A DNA stretch of 64,000 bases. It comes from Paenibacillus planticolens. GTDB lineage: Bacteria; Bacillota; Bacilli; Paenibacillales; NBRC-103111. Under the pieces are notes generated by a model that worked only from the letters and a program-made list of their open reading frames with translations, searched no databases and was not told the DNA's origin. Numbering within the stretch: the first letter of the stretch is position 1; each line of letters opens with the position of its first letter. Of this stretch, positions 1 through 9,326 are shown in pieces. The position numbers were made by a program, and so were the translations under genes. Where the stretch lies: assembly GCF_013141725.1 (NCBI RefSeq), contig NZ_WHNZ01000048.1:1-64000 (forward strand). Reading direction: 5' to 3'.

Positions 1-33
1 GAAAAAGAATGCAAGGATTATTTTAATATAATT

Positions 34-70
34 AAAAATTAAAAGAAGCACGTATTCACATACGCACTTC
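34..70 (-). terminator. Intrinsic terminator of the rodA/ftsW-like gene
   Basis: Read on the minus strand, an 11-bp stem (positions 45-55 with 60-70, two G-U pairs) with a 4-nt loop is followed by a T-rich run. It lies just past the stop codon of the SEDS-family gene. Confidence 0.75.
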
Positions 71-78
71 TATTGAAT

Positions 79-1203
79 TTATTCCTTATGAATTTTGACA
101 CTCAGCACCAAGCCCATACAGAGCATATTAGTCATCAAGGAGCTACCTCCATAACTAATAAAGGGAAGTGCAATCCCGGTAAGGGGCATTAAGCCCGTAT
201 GCATGGCAATATTTTCGAAGATCTGCAAAGTAAACATGGAGATTACACCAATAATTAAATAAGAACCTGCCAGATCTTTAGATGAAATAGCAATATGGAT
301 CATTCGATATATGAGGAAAAAATATAAAAAGAGCAGCAAGGACGATCCTGCAAAACCAAACTCTTCACCAATTACAACATAGATGGAATCTGCATAATCA
401 TAAGGTATATAGCCGCCTTGAATCATAGTTCCGTGCAGATAACCCTCGCCCATCAATTGTCCGGAGCTTACTGCCTTTATTGAATTAAGTACATGATAGC
501 TTTGGTCCGGATCGCTGGCGGGGTTAAGGAAAGTTTGAATCCTGTGCAGTTGATGGGGTTTGACGATTTTATTGAACAACGACAGATCGTAAAAATAAAG
601 AGCTGTGACGCTGCCAATTACCCCAGCAATCGCACTTACCCCAACGATAGCGTGTTTTATAGGAATTTTGCCGATCCACATCATCCCGATTAAAATACAT
701 ACAAATACAATGGAAGTACCCAGATCCGGCTGTTCCAGCACCATTAAAAAAGGAACGCCTACAATAGCTATCATCGGCAAGATATCACGAACCGGGCGCA
801 AGTACTCGCCCTTCTTATCACCGAGCATTTTGGCAAGGAGCAATATAACGAATATTTTGACAAGCTCTGACGGCTGAAATTGAATAAAATGAAGGTCAAT
901 CCAACGTGTGGAGCCATTGATCGTCATCCCCTTGAATTTGACAAAGATGAGCATGAGTATTCCGCTAACATATAAGTAAATGGATAAGTGCCGAATAATG
1001 ACATTGTAATCAATGAGCGCTACGCCAATCATAACGATAAAAAACACGAGAAACATAACCAGGTTGTTAATGTGAATTCCCGCGTATTTAGTGTTGTTGG
1101 TAGCGCTATAAATGGCCATCGTGCTAATAACCATGAAACATAGCAGGATAGCGAGCGTTGTAATATCGATTTTCTTGCCTCTAAATAGGATCTCTCGTAA
1201 CAC
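79..1203 (-). CDS. rodA: SEDS-family peptidoglycan glycosyltransferase, RodA/FtsW/SpoVE type
   Basis: A 374-residue polytopic membrane protein of the SEDS family, whose members polymerise lipid II into glycan strands with a partner class B penicillin-binding protein. The sequence shows about ten hydrophobic segments, the conserved QPSELVKI block near residues 110-117, EQPDLGTS near 157-164, an ADSIYVVIGEE loop, and the C-terminal LPFISYGGSS signature. The start is GTG at 1203, preceded by GAGAGG at suitable spacing. The gene stands alone and has its own terminator. RodA (elongation) seems likelier than FtsW because no division genes are nearby, but paralogues cannot be separated by eye; several copies per genome are usual in this group. 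Confidence 0.85.
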   Translation of the reverse strand: MLREILFRGKKIDITTLAILLCFMVISTMAIYSATNNTKYAGIHINNLVMFLVFFIVMIGVALIDYNVIIRHLSIYLYVSGILMLIFVKFKGMTINGSTRWIDLHFIQFQPSELVKIFVILLLAKMLGDKKGEYLRPVRDILPMIAIVGVPFLMVLEQPDLGTSIVFVCILIGMMWIGKIPIKHAIVGVSAIAGVIGSVTALYFYDLSLFNKIVKPHQLHRIQTFLNPASDPDQSYHVLNSIKAVSSGQLMGEGYLHGTMIQGGYIPYDYADSIYVVIGEEFGFAGSSLLLFLYFFLIYRMIHIAISSKDLAGSYLIIGVISMFTLQIFENIAMHTGLMPLTGIALPFISYGGSSLMTNMLCMGLVLSVKIHKE

Positions 1204-1283
1204 GTCTATGCCTCTCTCTCATTATTCTCTTTCCATCATAGATGAATTGATAGGCATGTTACAAATTATAAGTTCATGTGAAC

Positions 1284-1316
1284 GAAAAAAGCTGCGTAAA
1301 CTTCACGCAGCTTTTT
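1284..1316 (-). terminator. Terminator of the purine permease gene
   Basis: GCTGCGT (1291-1297) pairs with ACGCAGC (1305-1311), with an A-tract on one side and a T-tract on the other, so it could work in both directions. It sits 5 nt beyond the permease stop codon. Confidence 0.85.
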
Positions 1317-1320
1317 GTAT

Positions 1321-2724
1321 TTAACCTTGGCTTCCAATAAACACATACCGAGCAATAACTAGAACAGCAAGCACCCACATTAACCAATGAATCGGATAAC
1401 GCGTCGAGCTTTTGCCGCTTAAGTTAGAAGCAGCCGCCAGCACCACATACGTTACGATACCAAAGGAAATCCCGTTCGCAATATTATAAGTGAAAGGCAT
1501 CAATACGATTGTAAGGAACGCTGGGATTGCAACTACGAAGTCTTGAAAATCAATCTCACGGATGGACTGTACCATTAGTACGCCAACCACGATCAGAGCA
1601 GCCGCTGTAGCGGAGCCTGGAATCAACATAGCAATTGGGGCCAAGAACAAGGCGAGCAAGAAACATACGCCAGTCGTCACCGATGTCAGACCTGTACGTC
1701 CACCCTCTGCTACACCCGCTGCGCTTTCTACGAAAGCTGTCACGGTACTCGTTCCAACCAACGCACCGCCACTAACACCGATAGCATCTACGAACATCGC
1801 TTTGCCTACACGTTTATTGCCTTCTTCTTTGTTTTTCATAATCCCTGCACGGTTAGCCGTTCCAACCATTGTACCGAAGGTATCGAATAGTTCAACAAAC
1901 GTAAACGTGGCAATGACGGATACAATCCCCGTTGTCATAATGCCTGCAAAATCAAAATCAGCAAAACGAAGCTTGGACAAATCCGGAACCCATGTTGTAT
2001 CTGCACTACTCAGCGTACTCAAGTTAACCAGACCCATGAAATAACCGATCACCGTTGTTGCCAAGATCCCGATCAGAATCGCGCCACGAATTCGAAGCAC
2101 CATAAAAATTGAAATCAGCAAGATCCCGATGATGGTTAAAATAACGCCTTTGTCATGTAAGGAACCCAAATGGAAGATCGTTTCAAAGGAAAGAACGTCC
2201 GTATACTGATGAGCTTTCAAATCTTTGCCGCTTTCGACAGCAACACTTAGGATGCCGCTATTTTTAAACCCGATCATGGCAATAAATAAACCAATACCTA
2301 CAGTAATCGCATGTTTCAAGCTGTCAGGTACGGCCACAAGCAGCATCTGACGAACTTTCGTAACGGTTAATATGATAAAAATGATCCCCGAAATAAAGAC
2401 TGCGGTTAGAGCCATTGAAAATGTAAATTTACCTTGCGATGTCAAAATAATCGTTGCAAAATAAGCGTTCAAGCCCATTCCCGGCGCAAGCGCAACAGGA
2501 AAGTTAACGAATAACCCCATGGCAATCGTCATGACACCCGCAGCAATCGCTGTAGCCAAGAAAATCGAAGTCCAGTCCCCGCCGGTAGCTCCCGATTTAA
2601 AAGCACTCAGCACGTCTGGGTTGACCGCAAGGATGTAAGCCATGGTCATGAATGTCGTTATCCCCGCCATGATTTCCGTTCTTACAGTCGTGCCGTTTTG
2701 TTTCAATTTGAAAAAGCGATCCAT
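1321..2724 (-). CDS. pbuG: NCS2 family purine permease (guanine/hypoxanthine, PbuG/PbuO-like)
   Basis: A 467-residue membrane transporter of the AzgA-like branch of the NCS2 nucleobase family, expected to import hypoxanthine/guanine by proton symport. It has about 12-14 hydrophobic segments, an N-terminal ITTFMTMAYIL block, NAYFA in the first half and the conserved GTSTVTAFVESAAG block in the second. I place the start at 2724 because AGGAGGAG lies 9 nt upstream; an open frame continues to 2838 but crosses the terminator hairpin of the riboswitch, so that extension is not real. The purine riboswitch directly upstream supports a purine substrate and suggests shut-off when guanine or hypoxanthine is plentiful. 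Confidence 0.9.
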   Translation of the reverse strand: MDRFFKLKQNGTTVRTEIMAGITTFMTMAYILAVNPDVLSAFKSGATGGDWTSIFLATAIAAGVMTIAMGLFVNFPVALAPGMGLNAYFATIILTSQGKFTFSMALTAVFISGIIFIILTVTKVRQMLLVAVPDSLKHAITVGIGLFIAMIGFKNSGILSVAVESGKDLKAHQYTDVLSFETIFHLGSLHDKGVILTIIGILLISIFMVLRIRGAILIGILATTVIGYFMGLVNLSTLSSADTTWVPDLSKLRFADFDFAGIMTTGIVSVIATFTFVELFDTFGTMVGTANRAGIMKNKEEGNKRVGKAMFVDAIGVSGGALVGTSTVTAFVESAAGVAEGGRTGLTSVTTGVCFLLALFLAPIAMLIPGSATAAALIVVGVLMVQSIREIDFQDFVVAIPAFLTIVLMPFTYNIANGISFGIVTYVVLAAASNLSGKSSTRYPIHWLMWVLAVLVIARYVFIGSQG

Positions 2725-2761
2725 TTTTCCTACTCCTCCTAAGCGAATGGTGGAGAACAGC

Positions 2762-2797
2762 AAAAAACCCGGAATCATGTTGCCTGATTCCGGGTAC
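2762..2797 (-). terminator. Terminator hairpin of the purine riboswitch expression platform
   Basis: An 11-bp perfect stem (2767-2777 with 2785-2795) is followed on the minus strand by six T residues, between the aptamer and the permease ribosome binding site. This is the expected off-switch platform: ligand binding should favour termination. An antiterminator pairing was not worked out. Confidence 0.88.
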
Positions 2798-2879
2798 GAA
2801 AAAGGAGCTTCCATATGAGGCCTGCCCCTTCTATGCATAACGCAAAGAGACGTCGTAACTCACACAGATACCGTTCCTT

Positions 2880-2951
2880 TTTTTCGTAGCCAGATCATTT
2901 GCGGTGATCTCGTAGAAACTCTCGGGCCAATCCCCAAGATTATACGAAAAA
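2880..2951 (-). promoter_or_regulatory. Purine riboswitch aptamer, guanine/hypoxanthine type
   Basis: On the minus strand the P1 arms TTTTTCGTATA and GCTACGAAAAA enclose two hairpins joined by the invariant AGTTTCTAC core, as in the xpt-class purine aptamers. The specificity base in the 3' P1 junction is C (GGCTACG, aligned with GACTAUG of xpt), which pairs with guanine or hypoxanthine; adenine riboswitches have U there. It lies between a consensus promoter and the permease gene. Confidence 0.93.
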
Positions 2952-2967
2952 CTGTTATCCATTTCAC

Positions 2968-2996
2968 ATTTTATTGCGAAACTAACCCTTTGTCAA
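2968..2996 (-). promoter_or_regulatory. SigA-type promoter of the riboswitch-permease transcript
   Basis: On the minus strand TTGACA (2991-2996), a 17-bp spacer and TAAAAT (2968-2973). The predicted start, near 2961, is just before the riboswitch P1 stem. Confidence 0.8.
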
Positions 2997-2997
2997 T

Positions 2998-3049
2998 AAA
3001 AAAGACGAACATTATTGGGTTAATTTTTCCCATAATGTTCGTCTTTTCT
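2998..3049 (-). terminator. Terminator of guaA
   Basis: AAAGACGAACATTAT (3001-3015) pairs with ATAATGTTCGTCTTT (3032-3046), with flanking A and T tracts, immediately downstream of the guaA stop codon. Confidence 0.85.
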
Positions 3050-3055
3050 ATTTAT

Positions 3056-4594
3056 CTATTCCCACTCAATCGTAGCTGGCGGTTTGGACGTAATGTCGTA
3101 CACAATACGGTTTACATTCTCAACTTCGTTCACGATACGAACCGAGATTTTCTCCAGCACATCCCACGGAATACGCGCCCAGTCGGCGGTCATGCCGTCG
3201 ATGGAAGTAACCGCACGGATACCTACAGTGTAGGAGTATGTTCTTGCATCTCCCATAACCCCAACGCTTTTCATGCCCGGAAGAGCCGTGAAGTACTGCC
3301 AGATCTCGCGATCCAAGCCTGCTTTAGCGATTTCATCGCGCAGGATGGCGTCGGATTCACGAACAATTTTAAGCTTATCCTCGGTTACCTCGCCTAGTAC
3401 ACGAATAGCCAGACCAGGACCTGGGAACGGTTGTCTCCAAACGATCGCTGCAGGAAGACCGCACTCTTCGCCCACTTTGCGCACTTCGTCTTTAAACAAA
3501 GTTTTGAGTGGCTCGATCAGTTTGAACTTCATATCTTTCGGTAGGCCGCCTACATTATGATGCGATTTAATGGTATGCGCCGTCGCCGTACCGCTTTCTA
3601 CGATATCCGTGTAAAGCGTACCTTGTGCCAGGAATGTAAAGTCATCGAACTTGCCGGATTCTTCTTCGAACACGCGGATAAATTCGGTACCGATAATCTT
3701 ACGTTTTTGCTCCGGATCGTCTACGCCGGCCAATTTGCCGAGGAAACGCTCGCGCGCATCAATTTTGACAACATGCATGTCGAATTTGCCAACGAACGTA
3801 TCCATTACGCTTTCCGCTTCGCCTTGACGCAGCAAGCCATGATCAATGAACATGCAAGTCAATTGCGGGCCAATCGCTTTGTGCAGCAGGATCGCAACAA
3901 CGGATGAATCCACTCCGCCGCTAAGCGCGCAAAGCACTTTTTTGTCGCCGACTTCTTCGCGGAGTTCTTTGATCATATCCTCAACAAAGGAGGACATCGT
4001 CCAATCGCCTTCACAGCCGCAAACGCCGTAGATGAAGTTACGGATCATTTCGTTCCCTTGAATCGAATGGCGGACTTCCGGGTGGAATTGCACGGCATGA
4101 ATGTTGCGATCACGGTTGCTCATCGCGGCAATTTCAAGGGAATCTGTGCTCGCTTCGATCACGAAGCCTTCCGGTAGAACGGAAACGTGGTCGCCATGGC
4201 TCATCCAGACCGTTTGTTTCGCGTCCAAACCTTTCACGAGCGGGCTTTCATTCGTAAACGAAAGATCAGCCTTGCCATATTCACGCGTATGGGCGCGTTC
4301 AACTTTCCCGTTCAATTGGTGGGCAATCAACTGCATGCCGTAACAAATTCCTAAGATCGGAATTCCCAAATCAAAAATTTCCGGATCAACAGCTGGAGCT
4401 CCTTCCCCGTACACGCTTGACGGACCGCCTGAGAACACAATACCTTTCGGCTGAATCTCACGAATTTTTTCGACTGTTGTGTTAAACGGCAGCAATTCGC
4501 TGTACACGCCCAAATCACGGATTCGTCTGGCAATCAGCTGGTTGTATTGGCCTCCAAAATCTAAAACGACGATCATTTCACTCGGTTTACTCAT
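3056..4594 (-). CDS. guaA: GMP synthase (glutamine-hydrolysing)
   Basis: Converts XMP to GMP using ATP and glutamine, the last step of guanine nucleotide synthesis, in the cytoplasm. The 512-residue protein has an N-terminal class I glutamine amidotransferase domain with the nucleophile in GICYGMQ (Cys near residue 84) and the FHPEV His/Glu pair near 170-176, then the ATP pyrophosphatase domain with the P-loop SGGVDSS near residue 230, and a C-terminal dimerisation domain ending PPATIEWE. The start at 4594 is chosen because AGGAGGT is 7 nt upstream; the frame is open 7 codons further. It lies next to the purine permease, a common Bacillales arrangement. Confidence 0.97.
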   Translation of the reverse strand: MSKPSEMIVVLDFGGQYNQLIARRIRDLGVYSELLPFNTTVEKIREIQPKGIVFSGGPSSVYGEGAPAVDPEIFDLGIPILGICYGMQLIAHQLNGKVERAHTREYGKADLSFTNESPLVKGLDAKQTVWMSHGDHVSVLPEGFVIEASTDSLEIAAMSNRDRNIHAVQFHPEVRHSIQGNEMIRNFIYGVCGCEGDWTMSSFVEDMIKELREEVGDKKVLCALSGGVDSSVVAILLHKAIGPQLTCMFIDHGLLRQGEAESVMDTFVGKFDMHVVKIDARERFLGKLAGVDDPEQKRKIIGTEFIRVFEEESGKFDDFTFLAQGTLYTDIVESGTATAHTIKSHHNVGGLPKDMKFKLIEPLKTLFKDEVRKVGEECGLPAAIVWRQPFPGPGLAIRVLGEVTEDKLKIVRESDAILRDEIAKAGLDREIWQYFTALPGMKSVGVMGDARTYSYTVGIRAVTSIDGMTADWARIPWDVLEKISVRIVNEVENVNRIVYDITSKPPATIEWE

Positions 4595-4662
4595 TATCCG
4601 ACCTCCTAATTTCATAGCGATAAGGTTATGGGGGTCCCCTTGTCCACTTATCGCTATTTATA

Positions 4663-4688
4663 GGTACTAATTTTAAACATTAGGTACC
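4663..4688. repeat. Inverted repeat upstream of guaA
   Basis: GGTACTAAT (4663-4671) faces ATTAGGTACC (4679-4688), a near-perfect dyad with a short centre in the 110-bp gap upstream of guaA. It could be an operator or a weak terminator of the transglutaminase gene (no clear T-run). No function can be assigned from sequence alone. Confidence 0.4.
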
Positions 4689-4704
4689 TAGGATGTAAAG
4701 GGGT

Positions 4705-7071
4705 TTAATGTGTCTTTTGAATGGCTTTCCATATTGCCAATATCTCCCGCTTCGAGTATGAAGCAGAGATAGCGCTGTCATAGCGGATGCTTTCATAGAT
4801 TAAGGCGAACCTGAGCAGTGCTTGTTGTTGTCCCGAATGCTTGAGCTTTAGCGCTGAAACGTAGTCCCGGACGGTTTGATCCTTAGGCTTGGCACCGTAC
4901 TTACGAAATAACTGCATCCACAAACGATCCATAAAAGGAATTAGAGGATGCGGATTGTTGAGCCCGTTTTTGTAAAAGGGAAGAAGCGCCGCGCTAACCA
5001 AGAACCCTTTTCGCCGAAGAAGAAGGAAAACAAGGGCTAACAGCAGGATGCTTCCTATCAGCACCATGAGGAGGTTCCGGTTCGATTTTGCATAATCAAG
5101 CACCGTATTTTTCGCCGCAAGCAGCCACTCGCCCGGATTCGCCGTAAAATTCCCCGGCATCGGAATGTTCATGAGAGAAGCTGTCATCGCAGATTGCTCC
5201 ATAGCCGCTGTCGTCAGGGTCTCTCTTGGATGATCGGAAGAAAGACCGGAGAATCCCGGCGTAGGCTCAAACGGCACCCAACCCATAGAGGGGAAATAAA
5301 CTTCCACCCAGGAGTGCGCATCCTGATTGCGTACCAGCACCTCTTGAAGCGAATCCGCACCATCCCCGGAAGAGGAAGATTGCAGGGTTCCTGGAGCAAA
5401 GCCTTTTACCCAACGCGCAGGCACACCGACAGAACGCAGCATAACAACCATCGACGTTGAAAAATGATCGCAATAACCTGCCTTATCCACGAACAAAAAG
5501 TGGCTGACAAAGTCCTCGCTCCGACTTGGAGGCGTAGGCTTCTCAAGGCTGTACGTATAGGTATGACTCAAATATTGCTCGATCGCAACGGCTTTGGCAT
5601 AGGGCGTCGCCCGATTCGCTGTCACTTGTTCAGCAATGCTGCGAACGGACCGCGGGAACGCCTCCGGCAGCTGCAAATAATCCCTTGCAATCTCGGCAGG
5701 GTAGCTGCCTGTATCCGAGTTCAGCAAGGAAGGATCTTCCTTGACGGGCTGCACGGTTATTTTGTAATACGAAAGCGGATCCGAGATATCGGGCAGAACC
5801 ACTTTGCCGCTGAACGGAGAAGCAAGCAGAAGACTTGGCGTCAACGGCTTCCCACTTTCGGTCAGAAGCGAGTCTACCCCTGCTAGATTGCCTCCCATGA
5901 ACAATTGCTTGTTCTGCTCCTTGCCGCTCCACAAAACTTCCTGCGTGACAAGCCGGTTTGCGCCGGTTTGAACAGGCGAAGCATAAGCCTCGAGCCCTTG
6001 ATTCGTTTGGGTCCAACCTTTGCCGTTGTAAAAGTTTTTGGATTCACCGCGCCAGTAGGTAAGCTCGGAGGTTTTGGCTGCGAAAGCCGGAGTCGTGTCC
6101 ACTTGGAGCGGACCGCCCAGGGAGGTGTCATTTTGACCGTAACCCGATTTGGCTGCAGCCCCTCCGGGATATTTCTCCTCATTGTAAAGTTCAAACAGAC
6201 GATCGGACACATACGCCCAGCTTACCGGCTTCATCAGCGGTTCCGGTTCTGCCTGCCTGACCGAAAACCACGCTGTACCAGCCAGCGCCCCCACTACGAC
6301 CAAACTAACTGCCATCCATCTAAAAGCGCTGCCAGGCCGCGTCGAAGCAAAGCCGTAGGTTTGCTCGATTCTCGAAAGATTGAGCAGCGACATCAGCAGC
6401 AGCCCATATCCTATTGTGCGCATGATGCCTTGAACGGTATCCGCACCAAAAACCAATTGCAAAACAACCAGATAAATCAGTGTGGCAGCGACGAACCACA
6501 GGCTGTGCTGTCTTTGCAGCATGAGAGCCTGAATGACGGAAATGAGCAGCGACCAGCCCAGCAAAAACAGCAAGGTCCTAAGTTCACCGCTGATGAGGTC
6601 GAAATGGCCCTGCATCAAGTGAGCGGCATCCTGAGCCATGATCCTCAGCAAATCAATCCCCCATGCTCCGGTTACGAAAGTTTCGCGGTTGAACATGAAA
6701 CCAACGAAAAGCAGGATTAACACGCCTTTGGCGGTCCACCCCCATGCATAGGGAACTTTGAAACAATCTATGGCGATGCAGAGCGCAAAAACGACTAGAA
6801 TCGGTCCGGTTTCAATCGACATATCTGCCATCCAAGCCAAAGGACTGAGCCATTCTGAAAGCAGCAAGAAAAGTAAGAGCGAGATCAGGATGTCTCGAAA
6901 AAAGGTTTGGCCGACCTCTGGTGATGTCTGCACGCCGGTAATCGCGCTGGCGCGGAAGACAGGACCTGACGGGATAGCGCCCGAAGAGCGTAAAACCTCA
7001 TCTGTGGTACGGGACGATTTGGACGATTGAAAAAACATGCGCGAATCGCGCCGTGGCTCAAGCGGTTGCAT
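4705..7071 (-). CDS. Membrane-anchored transglutaminase-like protein (TgpA/DUF3488 family)
   Basis: A 788-residue protein with about seven or eight N-terminal membrane segments (roughly residues 60-260), an extracytoplasmic transglutaminase-like domain, another membrane segment near residue 675 and a C-terminal cytoplasmic DUF4129-like tail. The catalytic Cys is in AGYCDHF (near 532), His in DAHSWVEV (near 585), and the third position is Glu in FEPTPGF, as common in TgpA relatives. The ATG at 7071 is preferred over the GTG at 7080 because AGGAGG abuts the GTG. It overlaps the DUF58 gene by 14 bp and is the last gene of a moxR-DUF58-transglutaminase operon. Family function is poorly defined; a role in envelope protein processing is inferred. 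Confidence 0.88.
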   Translation of the reverse strand: MQPLEPRRDSRMFFQSSKSSRTTDEVLRSSGAIPSGPVFRASAITGVQTSPEVGQTFFRDILISLLLFLLLSEWLSPLAWMADMSIETGPILVVFALCIAIDCFKVPYAWGWTAKGVLILLFVGFMFNRETFVTGAWGIDLLRIMAQDAAHLMQGHFDLISGELRTLLFLLGWSLLISVIQALMLQRQHSLWFVAATLIYLVVLQLVFGADTVQGIMRTIGYGLLLMSLLNLSRIEQTYGFASTRPGSAFRWMAVSLVVVGALAGTAWFSVRQAEPEPLMKPVSWAYVSDRLFELYNEEKYPGGAAAKSGYGQNDTSLGGPLQVDTTPAFAAKTSELTYWRGESKNFYNGKGWTQTNQGLEAYASPVQTGANRLVTQEVLWSGKEQNKQLFMGGNLAGVDSLLTESGKPLTPSLLLASPFSGKVVLPDISDPLSYYKITVQPVKEDPSLLNSDTGSYPAEIARDYLQLPEAFPRSVRSIAEQVTANRATPYAKAVAIEQYLSHTYTYSLEKPTPPSRSEDFVSHFLFVDKAGYCDHFSTSMVVMLRSVGVPARWVKGFAPGTLQSSSSGDGADSLQEVLVRNQDAHSWVEVYFPSMGWVPFEPTPGFSGLSSDHPRETLTTAAMEQSAMTASLMNIPMPGNFTANPGEWLLAAKNTVLDYAKSNRNLLMVLIGSILLLALVFLLLRRKGFLVSAALLPFYKNGLNNPHPLIPFMDRLWMQLFRKYGAKPKDQTVRDYVSALKLKHSGQQQALLRFALIYESIRYDSAISASYSKREILAIWKAIQKTH

Positions 7072-8272
7072 CCGCGACACCTCCTTGCTTCGGCCATTGG
7101 CGAACGGGATGCGGCACTTCCGTGAAGGAGCAGCCTGCGCCCTGCAGCTGCGAAGCCATCTCTCGCTCAGCGACCGAGAGAGAAGGCTTGGCGTGCACGT
7201 AAATCACGTGCACGGAGCGGCGCCTGGCGCGCGCATCGAACATCGCGCGCACCAGCGCCGCATCCAGCGTCGATGTGATGCACAGCATCGACGCACCCGG
7301 CGGCAAGGCCGCCGCCTCTTTCCTGACGAGGTCAGGAAAGGCCAAGGCGGGCTTGCCGCCCACGCTCGCGAGCACCTCGTACGCGAGCGTCAGATCCGGG
7401 CGAATCGTCGGCGCGATTCGCTTGCCGTTCGAGCTGCTGGCGAAGCCGCAGCTCTCGCGCCCGCCGGCGGCGGCTTCAAAGAAGCCGGCCGCGAGGGCGA
7501 CGCCCTTCTCCAGAAGCGGCTGAGCCGCTTCTGCCGCGCCGGCCGCCGGCGCCGCATCGAGCAGCAGCATCCGCATCGCGGAGGCGGCCTGCTCGGGGTC
7601 TTTGGTCATCAGCCGGTTCAGCCGGGCTGTGGATTTCCAGTGAATGCGGTGATAGGGATCACCGCTGGCATAGTCGCGGACACCGCTGATGAGCGGTGTC
7701 TCGGCTTTGGGGCCTCGGGCGGTGGACACCTCGCCATCGTCCGCTTGAAAAGTCATGCCGGAGTGGCCAAGCGTATCCGGCTTCGGATAGACGATGCAGC
7801 GGTGAAGATCGTCCCGGCGAGCTCTGCGTACGGCAAAGCCAAACAAGTCTCCGCTGACCGCTTCACACCCCGCGAATCGATAGACGCCGCGCATAAGCCC
7901 CGTTATTTTATAATGAAATAACATTGTGGACTGAAACCATGGAAAAAGCAGCTTGCTGTAGATCAGCTGCGCACCGCTTCCTTCATGCACCCACGTTTCT
8001 TTAATAACCATCCAAGGCAGTGGGATCTGTGCGCGGTGCCTGATATCCAGCGTAATTTTCATATCTTCCCCGGAAACAAAGACCTCATTTGACAACTGCC
8101 GGTTGATCGACAGTCCTTTGAACGCAAAGACATAAAAGATTCCGGCCTGCATCCAGATCAAGGTCAAGCAAATGCCTAAATACCAGGCGGCGAAACCGCC
8201 TTGCCGATAGGCCAGCAGAACCGACAGCACACAACCCACAAAGAGCAGCGACGTTTTACCCCAGCTTTTCAT
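7058..8272 (-). CDS. DUF58 domain-containing membrane protein
   Basis: A 404-residue protein with two N-terminal membrane segments (about residues 5-45) and a C-terminal DUF58 region related to the von Willebrand factor A fold; the block YASGDPYHRIHWKSTARLN is the family hallmark. These proteins are nearly always encoded with a MoxR AAA+ ATPase and often a TgpA-like transglutaminase, as here. The ATG at 8272 follows an AGGAGG that overlaps the moxR stop codon, so translation is probably coupled. The central part of the gene is distinctly GC-richer than its neighbours, which produces long spurious ORFs on the other strand. The biochemical role of the family is not established. Confidence 0.88.
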   Translation of the reverse strand: MKSWGKTSLLFVGCVLSVLLAYRQGGFAAWYLGICLTLIWMQAGIFYVFAFKGLSINRQLSNEVFVSGEDMKITLDIRHRAQIPLPWMVIKETWVHEGSGAQLIYSKLLFPWFQSTMLFHYKITGLMRGVYRFAGCEAVSGDLFGFAVRRARRDDLHRCIVYPKPDTLGHSGMTFQADDGEVSTARGPKAETPLISGVRDYASGDPYHRIHWKSTARLNRLMTKDPEQAASAMRMLLLDAAPAAGAAEAAQPLLEKGVALAAGFFEAAAGGRESCGFASSSNGKRIAPTIRPDLTLAYEVLASVGGKPALAFPDLVRKEAAALPPGASMLCITSTLDAALVRAMFDARARRRSVHVIYVHAKPSLSVAEREMASQLQGAGCSFTEVPHPVRQWPKQGGVADATA

Positions 8273-8283
8273 GAGTGCGCCTC

Positions 8284-9261
8284 CTACTTCGACGAAACAT
8301 AGCGAAGCACTGGAGTTTGCAAAGAAGCGGATACCTCTGCCAAAATCAGTTCCGCCGACTTGCCCGTCATCCGGGCTTCGGAAGTCAGAATCAGCCGGTG
8401 CGTCCACACCGGAAGCACCAAATCCTTAATATCGTCAGGCACGACGAAGCTTCTGCCCTTCATGTAAGCAGATGTTTGCGCGGCACGCATCAACGCGTGG
8501 GTCGCCCTCGGACTAACGCCGAGGTACAAATCAGCATGTTCCCTTGTTGCTAACGCAAGGCGAACAATGAAATCTTTTAACGTATTATCAACATGAATCA
8601 TTGCAGCTTCTCTTTGCAATTGCACAAACTCATCCTGCACAATAACGGGCTTCACCTGATCGATCGGATGGCGGTCCTGGAGTCGGTCCAGCATCAAAAT
8701 CTCTTGATCCGGCGTCGGATAACCAAGCGACAGCTTCATCATGAACCGGTCCATTTGAGCTTCAGGAAGCGCGTAAGTTCCCTCGTAATCTACCGGATTT
8801 TGAGTTGCGAGCAAGACAAAAGGCTTGGGCAGTTCATATCCCACTCCGTCCACCGTGACCCGCTTCTCCTCCATTGCCTCCAGGAAAGCAGACTGTGTTT
8901 TCGGAGAGGTGCGGTTGCATTCATCCGCCAGCACGACCGGCGTCATTAATGGCCCGGGGCGAAATTCAAAATCGCCGGTCTTCGCATTAAAAACAGACAC
9001 CCCCGTCACATCCGACGGCAGCAAATCAGGCGTACATTGAATTCTCTTAAACTCGCAACCAATGGTTTTGGCCAAAGCGCGCACAAGCATCGTTTTGCCC
9101 ACGCCTGGCACATCCTCCAGTAAGACATGACCGCCGCTTAACATGGCTATAAACGCCTGCTCGATCGTCTGTCTTTTGCCAACAATGACTTTCTCCACGT
9201 TCAGGATCATCCGTTCCACGAGAGGCTGCGGCTGATCGAATATTCGGGTCTTCGACTGCAT
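8284..9261 (-). CDS. MoxR-family AAA+ ATPase
   Basis: A chaperone-like AAA+ ATPase of the MoxR family, thought to assist maturation of metal-binding VWA-domain partners. The 325-residue protein shows Walker A DVPGVGKT near residue 50, a Walker B variant VVLADECNR (Cys where Ile is usual), sensor 1 LLATQNP and the C-terminal lid. The ATG at 9261 is chosen because it lies about 10 nt after AGGAGG; the TTG at 9267 is too close. First gene of the moxR-DUF58-transglutaminase operon. The DUF58 protein next door is its likely partner. Confidence 0.92.
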   Translation of the reverse strand: MQSKTRIFDQPQPLVERMILNVEKVIVGKRQTIEQAFIAMLSGGHVLLEDVPGVGKTMLVRALAKTIGCEFKRIQCTPDLLPSDVTGVSVFNAKTGDFEFRPGPLMTPVVLADECNRTSPKTQSAFLEAMEEKRVTVDGVGYELPKPFVLLATQNPVDYEGTYALPEAQMDRFMMKLSLGYPTPDQEILMLDRLQDRHPIDQVKPVIVQDEFVQLQREAAMIHVDNTLKDFIVRLALATREHADLYLGVSPRATHALMRAAQTSAYMKGRSFVVPDDIKDLVLPVWTHRLILTSEARMTGKSAELILAEVSASLQTPVLRYVSSK

Positions 9262-9326
9262 AGTCAAGAAGCCTCCTTATATAAGGGTATGCTTCTAGTT
9301 TTTCCAGTCTTCTACTATTTTAGACA

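Noticed and set aside
2725..2838. 38-codon N-terminal extension of the purine permease
   Set aside because: It would be translated through the riboswitch terminator hairpin; the AGGAGGAG site fits the downstream ATG.
4663..4688. FapR operator upstream of guaA
   Set aside because: TTAGTACC-like half-sites are present, but the spacing is uncertain and a lipid regulator makes no sense before guaA.
7037..7921. 294-codon ORF opposite the DUF58 gene
   Set aside because: Arg/Ala/Gly-rich translation of a GC-rich stretch; the DUF58 frame is clearly the real one.
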